Shown here one piece after another: positions 7,861 through 16,132 of a stretch of DNA of 64,000 nt. The notes below the pieces were generated by a model, which was not told where the DNA came from, ran no database searches, and was given only the letters and a program-made list of their open reading frames with translations. The translations under genes and the position numbers were made by a program. Origin of the DNA: Pseudoroseomonas aestuarii (GTDB lineage Bacteria > Pseudomonadota > Alphaproteobacteria > Acetobacterales > Acetobacteraceae); assembly GCF_042651065.1 (NCBI RefSeq), contig NZ_JBHSCH010000007.1, positions 31,750 through 95,749 of the forward strand, given 5' to 3'. Numbering within the stretch: the first letter of the stretch is position 1; each line of letters starts with the position of its first letter.

Positions 7861-9903
7861 GTGACCGCGGCGCCCGTACTGCTCCTCTGCCTCCTGCTGC
7901 TGCTGGCTGCCGCCGGGGCCTTCGCCGGGCGCTGGCCGGCGCCCTTCGGCATTGCCATCGCCCGGCTGGTGCATGGGGGCTGCGCCGCCGTCTCGGCGGG
8001 CTTCGCGCTGCTCGCCATCCTGGCGCTGGCCACGGGGGGCATGGCGCCGGTGCTGCTGCCCTTCGGCCCGCCCTGGGCGCCGCTGAGCCTGGGGCTGGAC
8101 GCGCTCTCGGCCTGGTTCCTGCTGCTGCTGGGCCTGGCCGGGCTGGCCGCCGGGCTGTTCGCGCTGGAGCGCGAGGTGGCGGTGCCGCCGCGCCGGCTGC
8201 TGCCCTGGCCGCTGTTCCTGGCCGGCATGGCGCTGACCCTGCTGGCGGCCGACGCCTTCACCCTGCTGCTGGGCTTCGAGCTGATGTCGCTCGCCTCCTG
8301 GGCGCTGGTGGCCTCCAGCCCGGCCGATGCGGAGGCGCGCGCGGCGGCGCGGCAATACCTGGGCTTCGCGCTGTTCGCCGCCGCCTGCCTGGTGCCGGCG
8401 GTGGGGCTGATGGGCGGGCTGGCGGGCGACCTCTCCTTCGCCGGGCTGCGCGCCGCGCCGCCGCAGGGCTGGGCGGCGGTGGCGGTGCTGGCGCTGGTGC
8501 TGGCCGGGGCGGGGGCCAAGGCGGGGCTGGTGCCGCTGCATGGCTGGCTGCCGCTGGCCCACCCGGTGGCGCCGGGGCCGGTCTCGGCGCTGCTCTCGGG
8601 CGTGATGACCAAGGTGGCGCTCTATGTCATGGCGCGGCTGCTGCTCGATCTCGGCGGCCTCGGCCAGCCGCTCTGGTGGGGCGTGCCGCTGATGGTGGCG
8701 GGCGCCGCCTCCGCCGTGCTGGGCGCGCTGCGCGCCGGGCAGGAGCGGGACACCAAGGTGCTGTTGGCGTGCTCCACCATCGAGCATGTCGGGCTGGTCA
8801 CGCTGGGGCTCGGCCTCGCCGCCACGCTGCGCGCGGCCGATCTCGGCCCGCTGGCGGCGCTGGCGGCGGCGGCGGCGCTGCTGCACGCCCTGGCGCACGG
8901 CCTGTTCAAGACCCTCCTCTTCCTGGTGGCGGCCGAGGTGCAGCACGCCGCCGGCTCCCGCCGGCTCGACAGCCTCGGCGCCCTGGTCCACGCCATGCCG
9001 GCGGTGGCGCGCGCCGCGCTGGAGGCCGCCGCCGCCGCCGCGGCGCTGCCGCCGCTCTCGGGCTTCGCGGGGGAGTGGCTGCTGCTGCAGGCGCTGCTCG
9101 GCGCCTGGCGGGTGGGGGAGCTGGGCTTCCAGGTGCTGGTGGCCGCCTGCACCGCGCTCGCCGCGCTGGCGGCGGCGCTGGGGGCGGCGGCCATGCTGCG
9201 GTTCTGGGGGCTGGCCTTCCTCGGCCGCCCGCGCGGCCCCCGCCCCCTCGGCGCGCAGGACGCGCCGCCGCTGGTGCGCGCCGCCCTGGCCGGCCTTGCC
9301 GGGCTGGCGGTGCTGATCGGTCTGCTGCCCGGGCCGCTGCTGATGCTGGGGGCGGGGGCCATCGGCGCGCTCAGCGGCCATCCCGGCCTGCCGGAGGCGG
9401 CGCCGCTCTCGGTCAGCCCCTCAGTGCAGGGCGCGGATTACGCGCCGCTGCCGCTGGCGGTGCTGCTCGGCCTGCTGGGGGCGGGGCTGGTGTGGCTCTG
9501 CCGGCGCCTCTCGCCGCAGCCCGCGCGGCGCGGCCCGGCCTGGGATGGCGGCTTCCAGGCGCCGCCGCCGCACCTGCCCTTCGGCGACCCCGCCACCCAG
9601 CCCGGCGCCGATGGCTTCGCCCAGCCGCTGCGGCGGATGCTGGGTGGCCGCCTGCTGGCGGCGCATGAGGCGGTGCACAGGCCGCACCCCGGCGACACCG
9701 CCCCCGCCCGGCTGGAGAGCGGCTTCCACGACCCGCTGCCGGGAAGCCTGCTCGCCCCCCTGGTGGCCCTGCGCGAGCGGCTCTCGGTGGCGGCGGAGCG
9801 GCTGCGGGACCTCAGCCTGCGGCGATTGCTGATGCTGGGCTTCGGCACGCTGGTGCTGCTGCTCCTGCTGCTGGCGCTGCTGCCGGGCGGGGGGGCGCGC
9901 TGA
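7861..9903 (+). CDS. Hydrogenase-4 component B-like proton-conducting membrane subunit (NuoL/HyfB/MrpA family)
   Basis: This is the first gene of the six-gene complex. The 680-residue product is an antiporter-like integral membrane subunit of the complex I/membrane hydrogenase superfamily, starting at a GTG. About 14-16 hydrophobic helices are evident. The TM5-type glutamate motif LLLGFELMSLASW and the TM7/TM8 block AKAGLVPLHGWLPLAH...PVSALLSG carry the conserved Glu, Lys and His residues of the proton channel. After about residue 540 there is a polar segment and a final hydrophobic helix near the C-terminus, as in HyfB-type subunits. The stop overlaps the next start (TGATG at 9901-9905). It should act in proton or cation translocation coupled to electron transfer in the peripheral arm. 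Confidence 0.88.
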   Translation: MTAAPVLLLCLLLLLAAAGAFAGRWPAPFGIAIARLVHGGCAAVSAGFALLAILALATGGMAPVLLPFGPPWAPLSLGLDALSAWFLLLLGLAGLAAGLFALEREVAVPPRRLLPWPLFLAGMALTLLAADAFTLLLGFELMSLASWALVASSPADAEARAAARQYLGFALFAAACLVPAVGLMGGLAGDLSFAGLRAAPPQGWAAVAVLALVLAGAGAKAGLVPLHGWLPLAHPVAPGPVSALLSGVMTKVALYVMARLLLDLGGLGQPLWWGVPLMVAGAASAVLGALRAGQERDTKVLLACSTIEHVGLVTLGLGLAATLRAADLGPLAALAAAAALLHALAHGLFKTLLFLVAAEVQHAAGSRRLDSLGALVHAMPAVARAALEAAAAAAALPPLSGFAGEWLLLQALLGAWRVGELGFQVLVAACTALAALAAALGAAAMLRFWGLAFLGRPRGPRPLGAQDAPPLVRAALAGLAGLAVLIGLLPGPLLMLGAGAIGALSGHPGLPEAAPLSVSPSVQGADYAPLPLAVLLGLLGAGLVWLCRRLSPQPARRGPAWDGGFQAPPPHLPFGDPATQPGADGFAQPLRRMLGGRLLAAHEAVHRPHPGDTAPARLESGFHDPLPGSLLAPLVALRERLSVAAERLRDLSLRRLLMLGFGTLVLLLLLLALLPGGGAR

Positions 9904-10859
9904 TGCTGTTCCCCGCCATCGTCACGCAATTGCTGCACGCGGCGCTGCTGCTGGCCCTGGCGCCGCTGCTGGTGGGGGTGGTGCGCTGGCTCAAGGCGCG
10001 GCTGCTCGGCCGGCGCGGCGCGCACCCCTTCCAGCCCTGGCGGGACCTGCGGAAGCTGCTGCGCAAGCAGCCGGTGCTGGCCGAGGGCGCCTCCCCCGTC
10101 ACCGCCGCCGCGCCCTATGTGGCGCTGGCGGCGACGCTGGCGGCGGCGCTGATGGTGCCCGGCTTCGCCCGCGGCATGGCGCTGGCGCCGATGGGCGACC
10201 TGATCCTGATCGGCGGCCTGCTGGCGGTCTCGCGCTTCGCCCTGGCCCTGGCGGGGATGGATGCCGGCACCGCCTTCGGCGGCCTCGGCGCCGCGCGCGA
10301 GATGAGTTTCGCGAGTCTCGCCGAGCCGGCCTTCGTGCTGGCGGTGATGGTGCTCGCCATGCTGGCCGGCACCACCAGCCTCGACGGCATCGGCGCCGTG
10401 CTGCAGGAGGGGGCGGTGGGGCTGCGCGTCTCGCTGGGCCTGGCGCTGCTGGCGCTGCTCGCCGTGGCCCTGGCCGAGAATGGCCGCCTGCCGGTGGACA
10501 ACCCCGCCACCCACCTCGAACTCACCATGGTGCACGAGGCGATGCTGCTGGAGGCCTCGGGCCGCCACCTCGCCCTGTGGGAGATGCAGGGGGCGCTGCG
10601 CCTCGCCCTGTGGCTGGCGCTGCTGGCGGCGGTGTTCCTGCCCTTCGGCACGGCGCCGGCCGAGGCCGGGCCGCTCGGCTGGCTGCTGGGCCTCGCCGCC
10701 TGGGCGCTGAAGCTCGGCCTGCTGGCGGTGGCGCTGGCGGTGTTCGAGACGGCCATCGCCAAGATGCGCGTCTTCCGCGTGCCGGAGTTCCTCGGCGCGG
10801 CGCTGCTGCTGGCGCTGCTCGGGGTGGTGCTCCTGTTCCTCTCCACCGGCCTGGCCTGA
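9903..10859 (+). CDS. NuoH/HyfC-like membrane subunit
   Basis: This 318-residue membrane protein of the NuoH/HyfC/EchB family anchors the peripheral arm and connects it to the membrane arm. It has about eight hydrophobic helices. The cytoplasmic loop with ENGRLPVDNPATHLELTMVHE is the conserved family block, with acidic and His residues lining the quinone or coupling cavity, and AREMSFASLAEP matches the second conserved loop. The start overlaps the previous stop by one base, so translation is coupled. The length fits HyfC rather than a canonical NuoH, which is somewhat longer. Confidence 0.88.
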   Translation: MLFPAIVTQLLHAALLLALAPLLVGVVRWLKARLLGRRGAHPFQPWRDLRKLLRKQPVLAEGASPVTAAAPYVALAATLAAALMVPGFARGMALAPMGDLILIGGLLAVSRFALALAGMDAGTAFGGLGAAREMSFASLAEPAFVLAVMVLAMLAGTTSLDGIGAVLQEGAVGLRVSLGLALLALLAVALAENGRLPVDNPATHLELTMVHEAMLLEASGRHLALWEMQGALRLALWLALLAAVFLPFGTAPAEAGPLGWLLGLAAWALKLGLLAVALAVFETAIAKMRVFRVPEFLGAALLLALLGVVLLFLSTGLA

Positions 10860-10871
10860 AGGGCGCGCGGC

Positions 10872-11552
10872 ATGGGCTTCGGCCAGCTTCCCTACGACAT
10901 GGCGCACCTGCTGGGCGGCGGCGTGCTGCTGTTCTCCTTCGTGCTGCTCTACCAGCGGCGCCTTTCCGGCGTCATCGCCGCCTTCGCCGCGCAGGGGGCG
11001 CTGCTGGCGCTGGCCGTGGCGTGGCAGGGCTGGGCGCAGGGGGCGCCGGGCCTCTACCTCACCGCGCTGCTGGCGGCGGTGGCGCAGGCGGTGCTGCTGC
11101 CGCTGGCGCTGCGCCGCCTTGTCCGCCATCTCGCGGTGCAGCGCGCGGTGGAGCCGGCGCTCGGCATCGGCGCCAGCATGGTGGCGGGCGTCGCGCTGGT
11201 GGCGCTGGCGCTGATGGTGGTGCTGCCGGCCACCGCCGGCGCCGGCCTCCAGGCGCGGGAGGATCTGGCGCTGGCCCTTTCCGTGGTGCTGCTCGGCATG
11301 CTGATGATGATCACGCGGCACAACGCCATCAGCCAGCTGGTGGGGCTGCTCAGCCTGGAGAACGGGCTGGTGCTGGCCGCCTCCGGCGTGCGGGGCATGC
11401 CGCTGGTGCTGGAGCTGTCCACCGCCGCGCTGGTGCTGATGCTGGCGGCCGTGGCCGGCTTCTTCGTCTTCCGCCTGCGCGAGAGCCTCTCCAGCCTCGA
11501 CGTCTCCGCCCTGCACGCGCATCGCGGCGAGCGGGAGGGGGAGGGCGCATGA
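10872..11552 (+). CDS. Hydrogenase-4 component E-like membrane subunit (NuoK/HyfE family)
   Basis: This is a 226-residue membrane protein with about six or seven hydrophobic helices, matching HyfE, the hydrogenase counterpart of NuoK fused to an extra segment. Conserved signs are the middle helix ending LLGMLMMITRHNAISQLVGLLSLENG, in which the buried Glu of the NuoK type lies in SLENG, and the C-terminal helix ending in FFVFRLRE. It starts 12 bases after the NuoH-like gene, and its stop overlaps the next start (ATGA at 11549-11552). It belongs to the membrane arm. Confidence 0.85.
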   Translation: MGFGQLPYDMAHLLGGGVLLFSFVLLYQRRLSGVIAAFAAQGALLALAVAWQGWAQGAPGLYLTALLAAVAQAVLLPLALRRLVRHLAVQRAVEPALGIGASMVAGVALVALALMVVLPATAGAGLQAREDLALALSVVLLGMLMMITRHNAISQLVGLLSLENGLVLAASGVRGMPLVLELSTAALVLMLAAVAGFFVFRLRESLSSLDVSALHAHRGEREGEGA

Positions 11553-12988
11553 TGCACCCCGCCTTCCTGGTGCTGCTGCCCTTCCTGGGCGCGGTGGTGC
11601 TGGCCGCGATCCCCCGCCAGCCGGTGGCGGCGCTGGCCAATATCGGCTTCTCGGCCGGCGGCTTCCTGCTGGCGCTGGCGCTGCTCGCCCTGCCGCGCGA
11701 GGTCGAGGGGCTGCTGCATCTCGACGCGCTGAACCTGCCGCTGCTGCTGCTCTCGGGGCTGGTCGGCCTCACCACGGCGGTGTTCTCGGCCGCCACCCTG
11801 CCGGCGGAGGGCTTCGGCCCGCGCGCCGGGCGGGCCTACCACGCCGCCTTCCAGCTTTTCCTCGGCGCCAACCACCTGGCGCTGCTCTCCGACAATCTCG
11901 GCCTGATGTGGGTGGCGATCGAGCTGGCCACGCTGGCCAGCGTGCTGATGGTGGCGCTGCACCGCACCCCCGCCGCCATCGAGGCGGCCTGGAAGTTCCT
12001 GATGCTGTGCGGCGTCGGCATCGGGCTGGCGCTGTTCGGCACCATCGTGCTGGCGCTGGCGGCGCAGCCGCTCACCGGGGGTGGTGCCGCCTCCCTCTCC
12101 ATCGCCGCCCTCGGCCGCGTGGCGCGGGAGGCCGATCCGGCGCTGATGACGCTCGCCTTCGTCTTCCTGCTGGTGGGCTACGGCACCAAGGCGGGGCTGG
12201 TGCCGCTGCATTCCTGGCTGCCCGATGCCCATGCCGAGGGGCCGATGGCCATCTCGGCGGTGCTCTCCGGCCTGCTGCTGAACGCGGCGCTGCACGCCAT
12301 CCTGCGCGCCAAGGCCATCGTGGCGCTGAACCCCGGGCCGCTGCCGCCCGGCGCGCTGATGGTGGCGATGGGCCTCGCCTCGCTGCTGCTGGCCGCCTTC
12401 GCGCTGTGGCGGCGGCGGGATGCGCGGCGCCTCTTCGCCTGGAGCAGCATCGAGCACATGGGCCTCGCCGCCTTCGCCTTCGGCCTGGGCGGGCCGGCGG
12501 CGATGGCGGGGCTGCTGCACATGCTCGGCCATTCGCTGGTCAAGAGCGCTCTGTTCTTCGCCCTTGGCCGCGCCATCGTGCTGAAGGGCGGGCAGCGCCT
12601 CGCCGCCATCGGTGGGCTGAACCTCTCCCATCCGGTGCTGGGCTGGACGCTGGCGCTCGCCATCCTCGCCACCGCCGGGCTGCCGCCCTTCTCCCTCTTC
12701 GCCAGCGAGTTCCTGATGGCGCAGCAGAGCGCGGCGCGGCTGCCCTGGCTGGCCCTGCCGCTCGGCCTCGGCCTGCTGGTGGCGGCGCTGGCGCTGCTGC
12801 GCACCCTGCAGGATCTCTGCTTCGGCCCGGCCACGGCCGACGCGCCCGGCGCCCCGCCGCCCGCGCTCGGCGAATGGGCGGTGCTGGCCCCGGCGCAGCT
12901 CCACCTGCTGCTGGCGCTGGCGCTGGGGATGGCGCTGCCCGCGCCGCTCGCCGCCCTGCTGGCCGAGGCCGCGAGGATCGCCGGATGA
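11549..12988 (+). CDS. Hydrogenase-4 subunit F-like proton-conducting membrane subunit (NuoM/N-like)
   Basis: This is the second antiporter-like subunit of the complex, 479 residues with about 13-14 helices. The Glu motif is LMWVAIELATLASV, the conserved Lys/His block is GTKAGLVPLHSWLPDAHAEGPM, and the following helix SAVLSGLLLN has Asn where NuoM-type subunits carry a second Lys, a feature I associate with HyfF proteins. Later blocks include WSSIEHMGLA and HMLGHSLVKSALF (channel His and Lys). The start ATG at 11549 overlaps the preceding stop; a second ATG follows at 11552. A GGGAGGGGGAGGG purine run just upstream provides the ribosome site. Confidence 0.88.
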   Translation: MMHPAFLVLLPFLGAVVLAAIPRQPVAALANIGFSAGGFLLALALLALPREVEGLLHLDALNLPLLLLSGLVGLTTAVFSAATLPAEGFGPRAGRAYHAAFQLFLGANHLALLSDNLGLMWVAIELATLASVLMVALHRTPAAIEAAWKFLMLCGVGIGLALFGTIVLALAAQPLTGGGAASLSIAALGRVAREADPALMTLAFVFLLVGYGTKAGLVPLHSWLPDAHAEGPMAISAVLSGLLLNAALHAILRAKAIVALNPGPLPPGALMVAMGLASLLLAAFALWRRRDARRLFAWSSIEHMGLAAFAFGLGGPAAMAGLLHMLGHSLVKSALFFALGRAIVLKGGQRLAAIGGLNLSHPVLGWTLALAILATAGLPPFSLFASEFLMAQQSAARLPWLALPLGLGLLVAALALLRTLQDLCFGPATADAPGAPPPALGEWAVLAPAQLHLLLALALGMALPAPLAALLAEAARIAG

Positions 12989-13007
12989 CCCCCGCGAGGT
13001 TCGCGCC

Positions 13008-14513
13008 ATGAATGGCCCCGCCACCCGCCTGATCCAGTCCGGCACCCGCCGTTCGCCCTTGCGCTGGCGGCTGGACGAGGGCGGCTGGGCGGCGCTGCCC
13101 GCCGCGCTGCGGCAGGAGCCGGAGTTGGAGTTCCTGGGCCTGTGGGGCGAGGCCGAGCGGGTGCACGCCGCCTTCCGCCATGCCGGGGGCGGCCCGCCGC
13201 TGCTGGCCACGGCCGATGCCACGGGCGGCCGCTACGCCGCCCTCTCCCCCGCCCGCCCCGCCGCCAGCCGCTTCGAGCGCATGGTGGCCGATCTCTGGGG
13301 GCTGCGCGCCGAGGGGGCGGTGGATTCCCGCCCCTGGCTGGACCACGGCGTGTGGCCGCTCCACGCCCCGCTCGGCAAGTCGCCCAGCCCGCCGGTGGGC
13401 GAGCTGCCGCAGCCCGCCTTCCTGCCCGCCGAGGGGGAGGGGGTGCACCAGATCCCGGTCGGGCCCGTGCATGCGGGCGTGATCGAGCCGGGGCATTTCC
13501 GCTTCCATGTGCAGGGCGAGACCATCGTCCGGCTGGAGACGCGGCTGGGCTACGCGCACAAGGGCGTGCTGGGGCTGATGCGGGGCAAGTCGCCCCGGCT
13601 GGCGGCGCGGCTGGCGGCGCGGCTCTCGGGCGATTCCACCGTGGCGCATGCCTGGGCCTTCGCCGCCGCCGCCGAGGCCGCCACCGGCGTCACGCCGCCG
13701 CCGCGTGCCACCCTGCTGCGCGGCGTGATGGCGGAGCTGGAGCGCATCGCCAACCACCTCAACGATATCGGCTTCCTCTGCAACGACGCCGCCTTCGCCT
13801 GGCCGCATGCCCGCTGCGGCCTGCTGCGCGAGCGTGTGCTGCGCGCGGCGGACGCCGCCTTCGGCCACCGGCTGATGATGGACCGCGTGGTGCCGGGCGG
13901 CGTCTCCATCGACATCGCGCCGAGCGGGCCGGAGGCGATCCTGGCCGCGCTGGCGGCGGTGGTGGCCGGGCTGCCGGCGCTGCGCCGCGCGATCGAAGGC
14001 CATGCCAGCCTGCAGGACCGGCTGGCCGGCACCGGCACGCTGCGCCCTGGCCTGGCGGCGGGCTTCGCCGCCGGCGGCTATGTCGGCCGCGCCTCGGGGC
14101 GGGATTTCGACGCGCGGCGGGACATGCCCTACGCGCCCTATGACCGCCTCGGCTTCACCGTGCCGCTGCGCCAGGCGGGCGATGTGGAGGCGCGGCTGCA
14201 GATCCGCCTCGACGAGCTGGCCGAGAGCCTGGCCATGGTGGCCGCCCTGCTGGCGCGGCTGGAGGCGGGCGAGACGCTGCTGCCCATTCCCGCCCGGGCG
14301 GGGGAGGGGGTCGGCGTGGTGGAGGGCTTCCGCGGCGAGGTGCTGTGCTGGATGGCGCTGGACGAGGCGGGGCTGATCCGCGCCATCTTCCCGCGCGATC
14401 CCTCCTGGCTGCACTGGCCGCTGCTGGAGGCGGCGGTGGAGGGCGACATCGTGGCCGACTTCCCGCTCTGCAACAAATCCTTCAACGCCTCCTACAGCGG
14501 GGTGGACCTGTGA
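13008..14513 (+). CDS. Hydrogenase-4 large-subunit-like protein (NuoC/NuoD fusion, HyfG-like) lacking all Ni-Fe cysteines
   Basis: The 501-residue catalytic-type subunit has an N-terminal NuoC-like domain (about residues 1-160) fused to a NuoD/hydrogenase large-subunit domain (about 145-501), the HyfG/HycE layout. The entrance block GPVHAGVIEPGHFRF is well kept. In [NiFe] hydrogenases the first ligand motif reads R-x-C-G-x-C; here it is RLSGDSTVAH with Ser207 and Ser210. The C-terminal D-P-C-x-x-C motif is NASYSGVDL with Ser495 and Gly498. No bimetallic site can form, and the protein ends at that motif with no cleavable extension. It is therefore a hydrogenase-related, non-hydrogenase subunit. 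Its redox substrate is unknown. Confidence 0.88.
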   Translation: MNGPATRLIQSGTRRSPLRWRLDEGGWAALPAALRQEPELEFLGLWGEAERVHAAFRHAGGGPPLLATADATGGRYAALSPARPAASRFERMVADLWGLRAEGAVDSRPWLDHGVWPLHAPLGKSPSPPVGELPQPAFLPAEGEGVHQIPVGPVHAGVIEPGHFRFHVQGETIVRLETRLGYAHKGVLGLMRGKSPRLAARLAARLSGDSTVAHAWAFAAAAEAATGVTPPPRATLLRGVMAELERIANHLNDIGFLCNDAAFAWPHARCGLLRERVLRAADAAFGHRLMMDRVVPGGVSIDIAPSGPEAILAALAAVVAGLPALRRAIEGHASLQDRLAGTGTLRPGLAAGFAAGGYVGRASGRDFDARRDMPYAPYDRLGFTVPLRQAGDVEARLQIRLDELAESLAMVAALLARLEAGETLLPIPARAGEGVGVVEGFRGEVLCWMALDEAGLIRAIFPRDPSWLHWPLLEAAVEGDIVADFPLCNKSFNASYSGVDL

Positions 14514-14539
14514 CCCCGCCCCGGCAGGGAGACTGACCG

Positions 14540-15202
14540 ATGCCCTGGCCAATGCCCTGGCCCCGCCCGCTGCTCGCCGATCTGGCGCGCACCGTGTTCC
14601 GCCGCCCGCTGACCGACCCGCCGCCGGAGAGCACGCCCGAGATCGTCGCCGCCCTGGTGGAGCGGCTGGACGCCATGGCCCGCGGCCGCCTCGGCCGCAG
14701 CCTGGCGATCCGCCATGTCGATGCCGGCTCCTGCAATGGCTGCGAGCTGGAGGTGAACGCCCTCTCCGGCGTGGCCTACGACCTGGAGCGGTTCGGGCTG
14801 CGCTTCGTCGCCTCGCCGCGCCACGCCGATGTGCTGCTCGTCACCGGGCCGGCCGCGCGCAACATGAACGAGGCCCTGCTGCGCACCCATGCCGCCATGC
14901 CTGACCCGAAATGGGTGGTGGCGGTGGGCGACTGCGCGGTGGATGGCGGCGTGTTCCAGGGCAGCCCGGCGGTGGAGGAGGGCGGCGTCGGCCAGGTCGT
15001 GCCGGTGGACCTGCTGATCCCCGGCTGCCCGCCCAGCCCGACCCTGCTGCTGGAGGGGCTGCTGGCGCTGCTGGAGGCGGAGGTCTCGGCGCCGCCGCCG
15101 GTGCTGCCGCCGCGGCCCGTGGAGCCGTCCCTGGAGGACTGGGCGCAGCCGCAGCCCAGGGACCCGGCGCAGGACCTTGCCTGGAAGCAGGACCCCACCT
15201 GA
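14540..15202 (+). CDS. NuoB/HyfI-like [4Fe-4S] small subunit
   Basis: This is the last gene of the complex: a 220-residue peripheral subunit that should hold one [4Fe-4S] cluster next to the large-subunit cavity. Four cysteines match the N2/proximal cluster ligands: Cys65 and Cys68 in GSCNGCE, Cys132 in GDC and Cys163 in GCPPSP. So, unlike the large subunit, this one looks fully competent for electron transfer. The first 30 residues are Pro-rich, beginning MPWPMPWPRP because of a 12-base tandem repeat that also gives two possible ATGs (14540, 14552). The last 40 residues are a Pro-rich tail. A strong hairpin follows the stop. Confidence 0.88.
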   Translation: MPWPMPWPRPLLADLARTVFRRPLTDPPPESTPEIVAALVERLDAMARGRLGRSLAIRHVDAGSCNGCELEVNALSGVAYDLERFGLRFVASPRHADVLLVTGPAARNMNEALLRTHAAMPDPKWVVAVGDCAVDGGVFQGSPAVEEGGVGQVVPVDLLIPGCPPSPTLLLEGLLALLEAEVSAPPPVLPPRPVEPSLEDWAQPQPRDPAQDLAWKQDPT

Positions 15203-15235
15203 AAAAATGGGCCGGCCGGACGAGCCGGCCGGCCC
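15203..15235 (-). terminator. Rho-independent terminator (best for the leftward gene, shared with the hydrogenase-related operon)
   Basis: A perfect 11-bp stem (gggccggccgg / ccggccggccc, 15209-15219 and 15225-15235) with loop acgag. On the minus strand the stem is followed by A then TTTTTT (complement of 15202-15207), so it is a textbook terminator for the basic secreted protein gene. In the plus direction there is no T-run, but it begins within seven bases of the small-subunit stop. Confidence 0.75.
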
Positions 15236-15317
15236 AACAGCCGGCCCCCGGAAGGGCTGGCTGATCGGACGGCGGCCTGCCGGGAAATAAGGCCGCCGCC
15301 GAATCCGGGCGCCCTGC

Positions 15318-15587
15318 TCAGCCGGCCGTGCGGGCGGCGCGGCGGGCGCGGGTGGCGTGCTGGCGCTGGCTGCGCTTGGCGGCGCTGGCGTGCTGGCGCT
15401 GGCGGGTGGTGCTCCGCGCGCTGTGGCGGCGGGTGTGCTGGCGCGCCGCCGCCGGCTGCGCCTGGGTGCCTGCCGTGACGGCCTGGCCACGCGGGGCGCG
15501 GGCCTCGGCGGTGTTGGAAAGGGCAGTCAGGGCCAGCGGTGCGGCCAGGGCGAAGGCCGCGAGCAGGAGGCGGAACGAGCGGAGCAT
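15318..15587 (-). CDS. Small Arg/His/Gln-rich secreted protein, hypothetical
   Basis: This is an 89-residue product with a clear signal peptide (LRSFRLLLAAFALAAPLALT, cleavage after about residue 29 near AEA). The mature part is about 60 residues of almost pure Arg, Ala, Gln, His, Ser and Thr, with irregular repeats such as RQHTRRH, RQRQHAS and RSQRQHATR. It has no cysteines and no recognisable domain. Strong positive charge would let it bind nucleic acid, lipopolysaccharide or peptidoglycan, but nothing shows that. Unlike the chance frames in the region it has a plausible secretion signal and its own terminator at 15209-15235. Confidence 0.65.
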   Translation of the reverse strand: MLRSFRLLLAAFALAAPLALTALSNTAEARAPRGQAVTAGTQAQPAAARQHTRRHSARSTTRQRQHASAAKRSQRQHATRARRAARTAG

Positions 15588-15700
15588 TGCGGTGGATTCC
15601 TGATGGCGAGGGAAGCACGCCCCTCAGCCAACAGGCTGCGCAAGCTGGCCTCTCGCCAGGATGGGCCGGCGCTGAATTCACCGTAATGAAGTGTTTGCCT

Positions 15701-16132
15701 TCAGAGCAGGCAGAGCAGCTGCAACTCGCGCCGCAGCGCCTCGGGCAGGGCGGCGATGCCGTCATCCGCCGCGCCGTCGGGGCGGGCGGCGATGTCGGGC
15801 GGCGCGGCCTCGGGCGCCAGGTAGCGCCAGCCCTGGAAGGCCTTCACCGGCCGTGCCGCCACCGCCACCAGCGCCGGGTCCAGCACCAGGGCGGCGTACG
15901 CCGTGCCGTCCTCCGCCGCCTCGGTGCGGATGTCGAGGATACGCTGGCGGACGCAGGCGAAGCCGGCCACCACCCAGTAGAGCGAGCCGCCCGCCAGCAC
16001 CTCCTCCGCCCGCTTGGGCTGCATGCGGGTGAGGTGGCGGAGCGGCGGGTCGAGGACGGCGCGCCGCTCCTGCGCGGCGCGGAGGGAGGCCACGTCGCGC
16101 GGGCCGACGCAGAGCTTGATGATGTGCAGCAC
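15701..16132 (-). CDS. DUF1489 family protein
   Basis: This is a 143-residue cytoplasmic protein matching the DUF1489 family, which is confined mostly to Alphaproteobacteria and has no known function. Family blocks seen are the N-terminal LHIIKLCVG, the central HLTRMQPKRAEEVLAGGSLYWV, RQRILDI, and the C-terminal FQGWRYL. The start is the GTG at 16132 immediately before LHIIKL; the frame stays open much further upstream, but those residues are a shadow of the opposite-strand transporter gene. It stands alone and diverges from the TAXI receptor gene across 165 bases. Confidence 0.88.
   Translation of the reverse strand: MLHIIKLCVGPRDVASLRAAQERRAVLDPPLRHLTRMQPKRAEEVLAGGSLYWVVAGFACVRQRILDIRTEAAEDGTAYAALVLDPALVAVAARPVKAFQGWRYLAPEAAPPDIAARPDGAADDGIAALPEALRRELQLLCLL

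Noticed and set aside
7861..15202. Functional hydrogenase-4 / formate hydrogenlyase
   Set aside because: All four Ni-Fe ligand cysteines are missing and there are no formate dehydrogenase, ferredoxin or maturation genes in the window.
7861..15202. Partial NADH-quinone oxidoreductase (complex I) operon
   Set aside because: The subunit order, the HyfE- and HyfF-type features and the fused NuoC/D subunit fit the membrane-hydrogenase branch; NuoA, E, F, G, I, J and N are absent.
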